The notes under the pieces are model-generated. The model was not told the DNA's origin, ran no database searches, and saw only the letters and a program-made list of their open reading frames with translations. Shown here one piece after another: positions 23,001 to 31,580 of a stretch of DNA of 64,000 bases (the stretch's first letter is position 1; every line of letters starts with the position of its first letter). The DNA comes from Cladobotryum mycophilum (Eukaryota > Ascomycota > Sordariomycetes > Hypocreales > Hypocreaceae): contig JAVFKD010000015.1 in NCBI GenBank assembly GCA_036429605.1, positions 519,421-583,420 of the forward strand. The letters run 5' to 3'. A program made the translations under genes and the position numbers.

Positions 23001-23292
23001 GTCGGCTAAATCAAGCCCCGGCTTGACAGCTGCTGTTGAACGACAGTTTGGGATAACTAAGACAGGTTCACCCGGATGGGCGTGGCCGGGACAGTCTGGA
23101 ACTCCTGACACCCCACAAACAGAAGCAGGGTCCAATATGGATGGGAAAGGGCTGGGCACAAGACATGAGGTGGACCCGCAGGTGATGGGAAGCAAGAAGA
23201 TGGTGGATTTGTTCCTGAGCAGCCGACGCAAGAGAATAGGAAGTGGAACAAGAAGAAGAAGCAGCGATAGCTTTGCACCTGCATTCATCTAA
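20056..23292 (+). CDS. large disordered protein of unknown function
   Basis: This is an intronless frame of 1,078 residues starting at the ATG at 20056. An upstream in-frame GTG at 20029 is ignored. I recognise no catalytic or binding domain. The protein is Ser/Arg/Thr-rich and mostly predicted-disordered by composition. It opens with MLRRNSSKN..RRPLGRSKS. Islands that look constrained are PITAQRDAYIAANLSYHRAQA (about residues 42-62), SKSLKSRIKGLFGRPKSADD (about 360), VYSALLKRMEEAR (about 535), SVEWKTWLSANVSKLE (about 800), REEILHKRRSRTRLRK (about 970) and the C-terminal KKMVDLFLSSRRKRI. Several RxxS-type basic patches could be kinase sites. The length, single frame and continuous coding character make it a real gene. 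A cytoskeletal or polarity scaffold would fit, but that is only a guess. Confidence 0.8.
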   Translation: MLRRNSSKNTQSRRPLGRSKSTNSIARNPVHELVSIEPITAQRDAYIAANLSYHRAQAKGKGGQEVVMMPRDLSRAALARRNSFASGPDLISCSSPVHRNDSVAASPKIHRQQSVRFAGPNAKPRRALAARASMNSVAPKTTSLVLHGTAYAENQPPGTGPLINKKLRKHASVQNYRHTPRTDNSTYTLEDEVISMPPSYRKLRKSRSMYTSSFSQTPSHFSNGGSVDRFKEWLTTPGHTLTKENKSLAPELRAPKSMSFIRGHHGRSHARTSSSYAEKDLAAHLAREELRAQSEHSNRLKSQPSLFFRSKHRRHQSSIGFPRTLRNSSENSAAISSAFSGETLSISKQVGLRTTARKVSKSLKSRIKGLFGRPKSADDAADYAQDQQCDNHSDVDSCFRVNESATLTQEASMSRVPSHLPSFHAVPSNQQLKSRQGSFESIRGEDQAVAEDKSRVTSWTNSTTNTATSYGVQGNWESQHLAAIREIGVHVPPITLTHAPNQRTKASSEATVTIRGPLVDSQRVYSALLKRMEEARQQGKQSMQLASLENRRIHHLESLDSSPTKNQSQRTLREGSSHTIRCVQDDDDVFRDNRRESISSCKSTGSTESVIRHRPISQGVSTYKAFPNPTAGDGLGLSPGKRGATSGVNLELPNALPTRNSAFFGSPTCHLFRTASPYRRALRENIKAAQEHNQAPVPNTKYLGSLSALSLPTRRPSPDGSEKDIQETYAESVYSCTSDGKKATDHRQCDTFAARNFTELSGNSEHGAATIFVNAPVYRPHLPSNHKRDISSASSVEWKTWLSANVSKLETPSTTLKTDFPEDSTDVRRPFGHVREEAEIEPEGDAVKGEDNKSVTSHAALPLKLVDIPASVQTASTPGSQQPAERWRRRSHVSNENTPPTLDRSKELFPKETPLMPSRSNLCNVPTATNVNATASMESCSRNATELPRMRSFNTLGKPSPTREEILHKRRSRTRLRKGDAPSAKSSPGLTAAVERQFGITKTGSPGWAWPGQSGTPDTPQTEAGSNMDGKGLGTRHEVDPQVMGSKKMVDLFLSSRRKRIGSGTRRRSSDSFAPAFI

Positions 23293-24389
23293 TGCCAATG
23301 GAGAGACCGGAGGACGTTTGTCTCACTCGGGGAGTATAGTTTGAGTCACAAAACGGGGTTGCGGCAGGCATGTAGGTGCATTATCAAACAGCATGTCTCT
23401 GGAAGGACGACGGAAATACTAATCAGAACCACAGTATGAAATTGTCTATCATCAGGGTGTTATGTATTATTTAGTGTTTTTAATTGTGGGCAGGGGGAAG
23501 CTAGCACGTGTATAGAATGGATCCATGTCTCTTGATACTCGAGGGAAAAAAAATGCAAGCCTTTCGTGGCTCGTGTGCTCCTTTTTTTTTTTTTTGAAGC
23601 TACCGTACCTAACAGGGGGTCACAGTCAATATGGGGTCCCCTGATTTTTTTTTGTTCTTTTGTTCTTTTTGTTTCAACGGTTTTTTCGGCATGGTGTAAG
23701 TGCGTGGTTTTTGTGAGGCGAAAATGCGTTTCTGATGCTTGGGGCGTGGTGTGTGGTTGGATGGGGTGCTGGACGGGGTGATGTTGGATTTGGGTTGCCA
23801 TCTGCCCTTTTTTTCTCTTTTTTGTGAGGGGGTGGCGGCGATGCCGTGAGGGGGAACTGTTTTTTTTTTTTGAACTGTTTTGACTGCTTTTAGTAAGTCG
23901 ATGCATTTGGGTTAGGATTAGGAAGAGCTTTGACTGAGGATCTTTGAATGAGGGTCTTAAATGGGTCCTCTAGATGGGGTCCTGGATGGGGGTTCGGGAT
24001 GGAGTCTTTGAACGGGGCGTTGAATGCCGTCTTGAATGCCGTCTTGACCGAGAGTATTGAACAAGAGTATTGAACGAGAGTATTGACTGAGAGTGTTGAC
24101 TGAGAATGTCGAAATGAGAGCCTTGATGGAGTGTGTAAAGCAGACTGGGAAAAGTTAACTTGAAAGTTGGCTGGAAAGAATGACATACATCTATACGTCT
24201 GTAGTATACAAGAGTGTATCCAAGATAGACTCAACCCAACCCAACCAATACCAACCATTCATAGTACCTGGTATACAAACCTCATAACTCATACAACTAA
24301 AGTATACAATCCTTCATTAGTCATAGCACATCATATACACACAAGTCTCCAATAACGGAAACCCCTCCAAAAAATACACCTCCAAGGTC
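23293..24389. other. intergenic with poly-T tracts and a 13-nt minisatellite
   Basis: This is the 3' flank of the disordered-protein gene and, further right, of the minus-strand esterase gene. Poly-T runs lie near 23,582-23,595 and 23,861-23,871. The region near 24,048-24,112 is a short tandem array listed separately. No gene is supported. Confidence 0.6.
24048..24112. repeat. 13-nt tandem repeat (GAGAGTATTGAAC-like)
   Basis: Four to five units of 13 nt follow each other: GAGAGTATTGAAC, AAGAGTATTGAAC, GAGAGTATTGACT, GAGAGTGTTGACT and a decayed unit. Two related 12-nt units (GCCGTCTTGAAT) lie just upstream. Confidence 0.75.
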
Positions 24390-26148
24390 TTATCGTTCCT
24401 CCTCTTTCGAAACAGGGCTGATGTGAATCTCCCACAACTTTGCCTCTCTATTATCAAACTCCTTCTCCCTCTCCTTACTCACCCACTTACCATACTCATT
24501 ATGCGTCACCTTCTCGGCCAATAACCCCCTCCCTTCTCAGGCACAACATGACCTGTGCGTAGGAACCCCCAAAACTCATCCGTCACGCGAACGTACTCCT
24601 TTAGCGCCGCCTTGGTGTTTAGGTTCGCCCCCGTGGTGCAGCTCAGGAGCAGGGGTTCGATGAGGGGCGCATCTGTGACGCTCGGATGGGACGTTCCGAG
24701 ACTGGTGAGGAACCACGAGGCGTGAGCGCGGCGCAGCACGCCTTGAACGAGATCGCGGACGGTGTCAAAGTGGGGGCGGCCGTAGAAGATGCTGTGCGCT
24801 TTAGACCACGAGTTGGAGTGGATGACGAGTATGGGCACATCAATTTCCTTGTTGAGAGGGCCCGAGGACTTGCCCGGGTCGAGGATGATGCCGCCAACAG
24901 CCGGGTTTGTGGCTGAGGGGGCGCCTTTGAGGGCTTGCAAGGCACCAGTTGCGCCGAAAGAGTGCCCGCCGATAGTCAGCTTGTCAAAATCAAGACGATC
25001 AGTCCAAGCGTGGAGAGAGTTGCCTTCGTTGCGCGAGTTGAGGGCAAAGATGTCGTCTCCCTTGCCGTCATTGATGGCTCGGAGAATACCGATGGTCTCG
25101 AAAATCTCCGCATCACGGAAGGTGAGCTGTTCCTTCTTCCAGAGGGGGTGTCCATTGGTGGATCAGAAAGCAGGTCGGATTCCCTAAAATGCACAATGCT
25201 CCTGTCCGGCTGGCCTTTGATCTTGATTAGGGACCCTGCTCCGCTGCCGTCGCGATGCTCGAGGGCGGCCACGACGTAGCCGCGGCTTGCGAGCTCGCCA
25301 ACAAAGTTTGAGTAGTCGGTCCTTGAACTGGCATCGCCATGTGAAAACACCATGACCGGGAACCGTTCGCTTTCGCTCCCGCTCCCGTTAGTGGCGGACT
25401 TGTGACCGTCAGTGGCAGAGACAGAACCAGAGGCAGAGGCAGAGACAGAGACCAGCAAGGGTGCATCGACCTTTGCGGGTATGCGGATGCTCCCAGAGAT
25501 TGCCCATAGCGCAAAGGTGAAGATGGGCCGGGTAATGAAGTTGTTGAGGTGAGCAAACTTGGCATATCCCTCAGCCTTTAGGCTAATGGGACGAGGGATC
25601 CAATTATGTCTCGGCTTTGTCTCTCTAGCACCCTTGGCGACGGGGTAGTAGACTGTAAAGAGCGTGGTTGTAAGCTCAAACGCCGGCTCTCCCGTGTTCC
25701 TGAATACGGTGTTGGTGATGAGTCGAGGTTTGTCGAGGGGGATCTCCAAGTCCATGGCGCCAACGTCATGGGGGCCGGTGTAGGCCGGCAGGGAAGATGC
25801 CAGCAGGGGCTGACCTTGCGCAAAGCATATTGTGGCATATAGAACGACGGAAGCACAGACGACATATCTCCAGCTCCACCGAGGACGTATGAGAGAAGCG
25901 AACCAGGCGGTGGTGGTAGTGATGGTGGTAGTGGTGGTGGTGAAGCGACGGCGAGGCCAAGGCAACCAAGTCCTCGGCCCAGAGTATCGTTGACGGAGCA
26001 GCCACCTTGGCTGGACAGAAGTGGGCCCGATCAAAGGGGAGTCTGGCGATAGGCTGGGATCGTCATTTACAGGGTCCATCTCAAATTCAGAATCATCAGA
26101 GGACGTTTGGTGCTGCATTTTAGATGGGGAGGGGGGGAGGCTTGTCAT
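24390..26148 (-). CDS. PAF-acetylhydrolase-like membrane esterase, frame broken twice
   Basis: This is a serine esterase of the platelet-activating-factor acetylhydrolase (group VII phospholipase A2, S. pombe Plg7-like) family. That family removes short or oxidised sn-2 acyl groups from phospholipids. No intron is seen, and the length is about 586 residues. There is a basic N-terminal tail, then one membrane helix (around YVVCASVVLYATICF), suggesting a type II membrane protein. The alpha/beta-hydrolase core follows, with FPVMVFSHG, SRTDYSNFVGELASRGY, VVAALEHRDGSG, the nucleophile elbow GGHSFGATG (Ser about 396) and a likely catalytic His in GTSHPS. The reading frame breaks at G5 (25144-25148) and again at C5 (24525-24529). 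Family motifs continue in the next frame both times, and the natural end is then KEEER at 24390. The gene is either mis-sequenced or newly inactivated; I favour the former. Confidence 0.82.
24525..24529 (-). other. probable -1 frameshift in C5 run, esterase 3' part
   Basis: As written, the frame stops at 24506 after GGGYWPRR. One extra base in this run opens a further 45 or so codons with GLLAEKVTHNEYGKW and ending KEEER at 24390. That tail is better protein-like sequence than the truncated end. Confidence 0.6.
25144..25148 (-). other. probable -1 frameshift in G5 run, esterase mid-gene
   Basis: Before the run the frame reads ..SDPPMDTP and then turns into Ser/Arg-rich noise. The other frame continues LWKKEQLTFRDAEIFETI and runs directly into the GHSFG elbow. 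There is no GT donor near enough for an intron. One additional base in the run restores a single frame. Confidence 0.7.
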
Positions 26149-27433
26149 GTAAGAGGTTGCGTCTGTGTGGCCATTAGACCATGTGTGTGCGCGTGCGTGT
26201 GCGTGTGCGTGTGCGTGTGTAAGAAGTGTGTAGGTTGCATGACATGTAGGTGAGGGTGTGTGTCTGTGTGTGAGAGGGTGAACTTTGAAGGTGAGTGGTG
26301 AAGAAGGGGGGAGAGTAGGAGGAGGAGAAGGAGGAGTAATGATGGAGAGACTGTGAGAAGAAGTGGGGAGTGGGTTGGGTTGGCTTAAGTGTAGTGGTTG
26401 TCAAGAACTACTAAATGTACTTGCTGAGACACTTATATTAGTTTGTGAGACTAGGTACCATGACGTAGAGAGATACCTGCTACAAGGTACCTTAGTGCAT
26501 CTGCCATATGCTACGGGCTTTGGTGGCTGCTTGCGGAATGGAAGCCTCAATTGCCAGGCCGTTATCCAGGTACCCTTCCTCCTCCTCTTCCTCCTCCTCC
26601 CTTCCATCATGGAAACATCAGGCTTCCACCCTTCTTATTACTACTCCTCCCCTCTACTCCCCTTTAATACCCTTTACTATCCTTTACTACCCTTTACTCT
26701 CGGATTGTTTCCCCTTATGTAAACCTTTCATTCCAAATTGTTCCAAAATTCCTATCCAACTACCTTCTGTAGCTTAGCCAGCGCAGTCATGAGTAAAACT
26801 CCCAATGGAACTGCTACGTGGAACGGATACGCTTGCTCAATCAGTCAGTGTATTTCGCCTCGGCAGTTAAGGGGGGAGGGAGGAAGGGAGGCAGAGAAGG
26901 ATGAGTACGAGGAGAGAGGGACACCGTTGGTTGTTCAAGTTCTCAACGTTTCAACGTTTCAAACAGAACATTCTTTTTATTAAAACGCTCTCCGCCCCGA
27001 GGTCGCTAAAACTTACTTGCACGTAAACGGCGTGACCCCCTAAATGCGGCAATTCTTCTTCGTGTTTCTAGCTCCCAGCTCCCCAGCTTCGACCAGCTCC
27101 CCCAAAAACGCACCCAAGCTCACGGATCACCAAGTCCTACGAATTGCCTTACCCAGCTCTTAGAAACAACCAATTACCCATAGTAGTTAAAACCACATGG
27201 CTTACTCCGTACACTACCTAAGTAGGTACCTATGTATAGATGACACTTAAACCCTTGGTGACATAGACTCGCTACGTGCATTTGTGCCTTATTGAGGTAG
27301 TATTGGATACTAGGTAATTAACCCCCAACTTCTTAGCAGCAGCATCATGAGACCTACTTACTCAACTTAACCTACATGCTCTGTACAAAGACTACCTTGC
27401 CTACCGACTCATAGGTAATAAACTAACCTGTTG

Positions 27434-27444
27434 CCCCCCCCCCC
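27434..27444. repeat. C11 homopolymer
   Basis: Eleven consecutive C bases. It is useful as a control for the frameshift sites, since the assembly can contain long G/C runs. Confidence 0.9.
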
Positions 27445-29045
27445 GGTCAGTGAGTGGCCCAATATCTACTACCTACTGTAGTACCATGTACGTACATGCG
27501 TACATTCATTCATACATGAGGTTAGCTATGCAATGCAAACGTTTCATTTCTTGTGGCTCTTTTTGCTCTTGCACCGGTGGGATCCCCATTCGGTATAGCT
27601 GCCGGTCTTGGTCAACTGGAATGACCTTGTCCGTCTCCATACCAGAATGCCACATCCACGTTAGGCAGAATAATTAACTCAGTAACATGCAATATCTCCA
27701 AAAACATACAGGTAAATAATCCTGTAGGTTAGGCAGCAACTTATGTTTGGTCCTCAAGTCCTGCCCTTAACGTGGAGGTAGCCACTTCGTAGGGTAGGGT
27801 AACTAGGTCATAATTAAACCCACGGATTCGGGACCCCAAAGAAAGCTTAGCAAACTCAAACCTTAGGTTCCGCATCGCCGGTCTGGTTAGGTCTGGTGTC
27901 GGGTTTCAGTCCTCGTCTCACTTCATATTATTACGTACCCTTTCTTACCCTTGGGGAGGACGGAGAGGGCAAACCCGTAAAACGTTCCAACAGATTCCTC
28001 AACAACAAATAATTCGTGTTGTATCCATCATGTTGTATCTATCATGTATCATCCAATCTTCCCAAGGGGGCCCTGAGGTTGTTTTTTTGCCCCTTTGTAA
28101 TTCTATTTTCTCCAGTTTGGGAGTCGTGTGGTTTGCATCTCATTCGAGCATGTGCAAGTCTCCTCTTTTTATCGAGTAAGGCGAGGGAGTGGTGGTACTT
28201 TGCTAACCTCAGCTCATGCTGGCGTGAGCCGCAAACTCTCATCACGGCCCGCCGTCGCCTACATATATGCATCAATCGATAAGGGCATACCGCGATATGA
28301 GTGTGAGTAGATCAATGATTCCGCTCTAGACAATTAGTTTTCCATGCTCGACCCTCGCATTTCTCAAAAGGATAGGGAGCCCTTACCAGGCAGACTCATC
28401 AGTCCACATGCCTATATCTTCTTGTCCCCAAGTACCGTGTAAATGGTACCTCGGCTAAGGGCTTACTCTTCCATTGGATAAGTTTGTGCGCTTTGACTCT
28501 CTCTCCATCTGTTTGAGCAACACAACTGCGATAACTAATCCCATTCAGCTCGACTCGTTTTAAGAATTTTCAGCCTGCTTGCATTCCCCCGAATCGCCGA
28601 TTTCGTGTGTGGTCCGTGTCTCCAGATGCAAGCACCTGTCGGCGATGCCTTCCGACCCAGTGTGTGGGTGTATTGTGGTGTGTGCTATGTGGTGTGTGGT
28701 GTGTGGTGTGTGTCTGCGTGTGCATGTCCTGGGTCTTTTTGGATCCAGCAAAAAGATCAGATCAACCATATACCCAAATAGATCCAGATCGAGATCTATT
28801 CGGAATTGCCGCTGGCCCATTTCCCTCTTGTCACCCGTCTCTACAGGCCCTCAGGGGGCACGCCTGGCCGCATACATGCTGTCCACTGCCAGTCACCTCG
28901 TCAAAATGACTTCCTTGTCCAAAAGCCATATTCTCTGGACACCCCCCGACTGATCAAACATTGACCGAAGAGATGAAGTCCTTATAGTCCATGCCGATGG
29001 CTGTTGCCTTTTCGTGCCACATCCAAGTATGATACCGCTTCACTT

Positions 29046-29096
29046 CAGCCATCATCATCATCATCACCACCACCACCATCACCACCACCATCACAA
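29046..29096. repeat. CAT/CAC triplet array
   Basis: A run of CAT and CAC triplets (ATCATC.. then ACCACC..) about 50 bp long lies 90 bp upstream of the ATG at 29187. It probably sits within the promoter or 5' leader. Confidence 0.8.
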
Positions 29097-29186
29097 CCAT
29101 AGTAATCTACTCTCCATCGGCACTACCGACAACCGCTTTCGACGTCAAGAAACTCTCAAGCCAACACTAGCGCCACTGCCACTACC

Positions 29187-29564
29187 ATGAGCTCATCAAC
29201 TGCTGATCAGGGAGGGAAAACTCCAAACGAAGGCAAGGACGACAAGCCTCAGCCCTCCGACAAGGCAGCTCAGGACAAAAATGCTCAGGATAAAGGCGGC
29301 CAAGGGTCATCGTCGTCCGGTAGTGGTGGTGGCTTCTACAACCCTAAGCCCTCTGATAAAGACCAGGATCAATCTGGCGGAAGATTTTATAAATTCCGCT
29401 GTGAGAACTGGAACGCCGATCCAGTATATTGCGAAAGTTGGCTGTATGTCAACCATGCATATTGCGCCATGTGCATGGTAAGTCTTAAACGGCCCTTTCT
29501 CCTCTCCCATCTGACAACTAACATGGGGGGACAGGCAAAAGGGCTAGACAAGTCCCGTGGATAA
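29187..29564 (+). CDS. small hydrophilic protein with a C-terminal cysteine motif, unknown function
   Basis: I read two exons, 29187-29477 and 29535-29564, giving 106 residues. The intron is 57 nt (GTAAGT, CTAAC branch site, ACAG). The N-terminal two thirds is Lys/Asp/Gln/Ser/Gly-rich and disordered (KDDKPQPSDKAAQDKNAQDK), with a glycine run. The C-terminal third is aromatic and cysteine-bearing: FYKFRCENWNADPVYCESW, then YCAMCM, giving four Cys spaced C-x10-C-x10-C-x2-C. This could bind a metal or form disulfides. I see no signal peptide. I do not recognise the family. The intron length is a multiple of three and it has no stop, so the unspliced transcript would encode a 125-residue form. 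Gene status is likely but unproven. Confidence 0.6.
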   Translation: MSSSTADQGGKTPNEGKDDKPQPSDKAAQDKNAQDKGGQGSSSSGSGGGFYNPKPSDKDQDQSGGRFYKFRCENWNADPVYCESWLYVNHAYCAMCMVSLKRPFLLSHLTTNMGGQAKGLDKSRG

Positions 29565-31499
29565 GAAATTTCTTCATCGGCTAGTGTTTCTAGGTATCGG
29601 GGCTTTGGAAGAGACATTCAACACAAGGCTGCTTCATAAATGGCAGAACAAGCATGGATTATTCGAATTTTCAGCGAGCTTTTGAACGGAATAGACCGGC
29701 AACCATAAATAATTTGATTGGAATAGACAGAGAGCGTCGAAAGAGATAGACAGCGATAAAAAGGATGCGTTTTGGTCTTGTTGTGCCGGGTGGCTACCTA
29801 CCCACCCACAGTGGTCGTCATGCGTGGTCAACGGATAGCTGACCGGTCTAGAAAAGAGGCGGTTTCCTCGATTCGAGAGCGTGCAAATTTCTTCAAAGAC
29901 TTGAGTTGCGCTGATTAATTGGCAGAGGATTCAGGAGCCAGACTGGAAACCGCCAAGGTCAAGGATCCTTGTTTTCATTCTGCATATTGCATGCCAACGA
30001 CCCCCACTCTCATGTATTCTGCACCGAACAGAATAGTATTGATTGGGGTGATTAGGTGCTGCTCTTTTTCTACCGGCAGTAGCACTGTTTCGAATGCTGG
30101 GCGCCTAAGCACCTTGCCTGAAGTTGGACCATTCCAAATACCATCTCCTGGTGCGAGCGACACTCGTGGCCTCTTGCCTTTCCTTGATATGGCTATGGTG
30201 GAAGAGCACTCCCACCTCTTATCTGACGCATTGCCAGAGGACTGCTGAGTGAGTGGGCTGTGGCCGCTGGCATCCGCCATCCCCGCAGAGGCTCCAGATA
30301 CATTCGGTATAATGTGGGCCGAGATGTTGGACAACGATGTTTGCGGGCCCACAGTTACAAATACGCAGATCGTCCTGAGCCCTAGCGACCAAGTCTTTGG
30401 CAACAGAATCCCTAGTTCGGAAGAGCGGGCGGCGTCGTTGTTCGTCAGGCCGAACAGCCATTGGGAAAAAGTCTGGTTATAATAAATATTCGGTATGGCG
30501 ATCACCTTAACCAAACCTCAATCCCGCGTCACCGCAATATTGATACAGTGTAATAGTTGTTGGCCTGTGGGTCGTATAATGATCCACCATGCCCTTGGGA
30601 TTCCTCGAGACGGTGTACGGTATGCATTGCTGCATGTCCGTTACCGGGTTATGGGGATAATATTAGAAGCAAACATCATCGTATTTGAGTGCAGGACTGG
30701 GCTGCCTGGGTCTGGAACTCGCGGGCCCGGCCTTCTGTTCCGGGGATCCGGGGAGGAGGCCAGGGTCTTTGATGATGCTGGTAAAACTTTGTCATGGTCA
30801 GAATGTGGGTAGGGGATCTCCAGCATACTGTTGACAGAAGATATTGCCATAAACACCATTTCTTTAATATCCATGTCCTGGTTATAAGTATTTTGTTGAA
30901 AATACTCAGCAGCATTCCTTCTGCCCGTAACAGTCATGTCCACTTGAGAAATATGCCAACTTCAGATTGCCTTGTCGGTTGCACTCTGTGTAACTAGGTT
31001 GCCAGGGTTCCTGACTTGTGCTCAATGTTTTACCTCGAGAGGCGTTGTAAAATACCGTCGGCAATGAAGGGTGGGTAAAATGGACGAGGAAAAAAAAGGG
31101 AAAAGATGACAAACGAATAGGAAGAATGAAGAAAATAAGGGCGATAAGAGAGATGAAAAGGAGCAAAAGATTTTCAAAAGATATTAAATCAAAGATTCTG
31201 CCCACCCAACTGCAATGTAATTTGCTCTTACTTGACAGATTAATATGTACAATGAGGTGACAAAAGTCTATGCTCATAGATCCGCAGTAATGTTAGGAGA
31301 GGTGAGCGCAGAGCTTTGTCCATATGACTGTACTAACATGATCCCACGTTTATCATACAAGCCCATTAATTTGCACTGTGACCGTGAAGTTGCGGAGAGG
31401 ACTACCGCTTTGGGTATATCTTTTGCGGCTTAAATTAACTCTTTGTATAATATGCATGGTGGCAAGATGCCGCCTGCAAGAGACCGTTGTTTAATCGCG

Positions 31500-31580
31500 G
31501 CACTGCCGACACGGACTCGAACACAACACAAGCCGGTTTTGTTACCACGCTGTCGGTACTCGGGCAACCATCTTAACTCC
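31500..31580 (-). repeat. tRNA-like element with pol III box A and box B (possible SINE or tRNA relic)
   Basis: On the minus strand, GTTCGAGTCC (31522-31513) matches the B-box core of tRNA genes. GGTTGCCCGAGTACC (about 31569-31555) resembles a box A/D-arm, and the spacing is tRNA-like. The acceptor stem does not pair properly: CCGTGTC at the 3' side lacks a 5' partner, and the best hairpin is CCGACA..TGTCGG. It is therefore not an intact tRNA gene. A tRNA pseudogene or the head of a tRNA-derived SINE are the alternatives. Confidence 0.4.

Larger units (their letters stand above)
26149..29186. other. 3 kb gene-free region
   Basis: The left end is the esterase promoter, with a GT/GC-alternating tract at about 26,179-26,222. 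The stretch 26,570-26,720 is CTC/TCC-rich. About 27,180-27,480 is rich in TAGGTACCTA-like words, and a C11 run lies at 27,434-27,444. The right end (29,046-29,096) is a CAT/CAC triplet array just upstream of the next gene. I support no gene here. Confidence 0.55.

Noticed and set aside
22410..23288. 292-codon minus-strand frame inside the 20056-23292 gene
   Set aside because: It is antisense to a continuous coding frame and has no features of its own.
26363..26722. 119-codon plus-strand frame in the 26-29 kb gap
   Set aside because: Its second half is Ser/Tyr/Pro/Leu repeat sequence from CTC/TAC tracts. No homologous features.
29975..30514. 179-codon minus-strand frame with two opposing plus-strand frames
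   Set aside because: No recognisable motif, both strands open in the same place, and no splice context. Kept only as a note in the intergenic entry.
31500..31580. Intact tRNA gene
   Set aside because: Box A and box B are present, but the acceptor and T stems do not pair, so I call it tRNA-like only.
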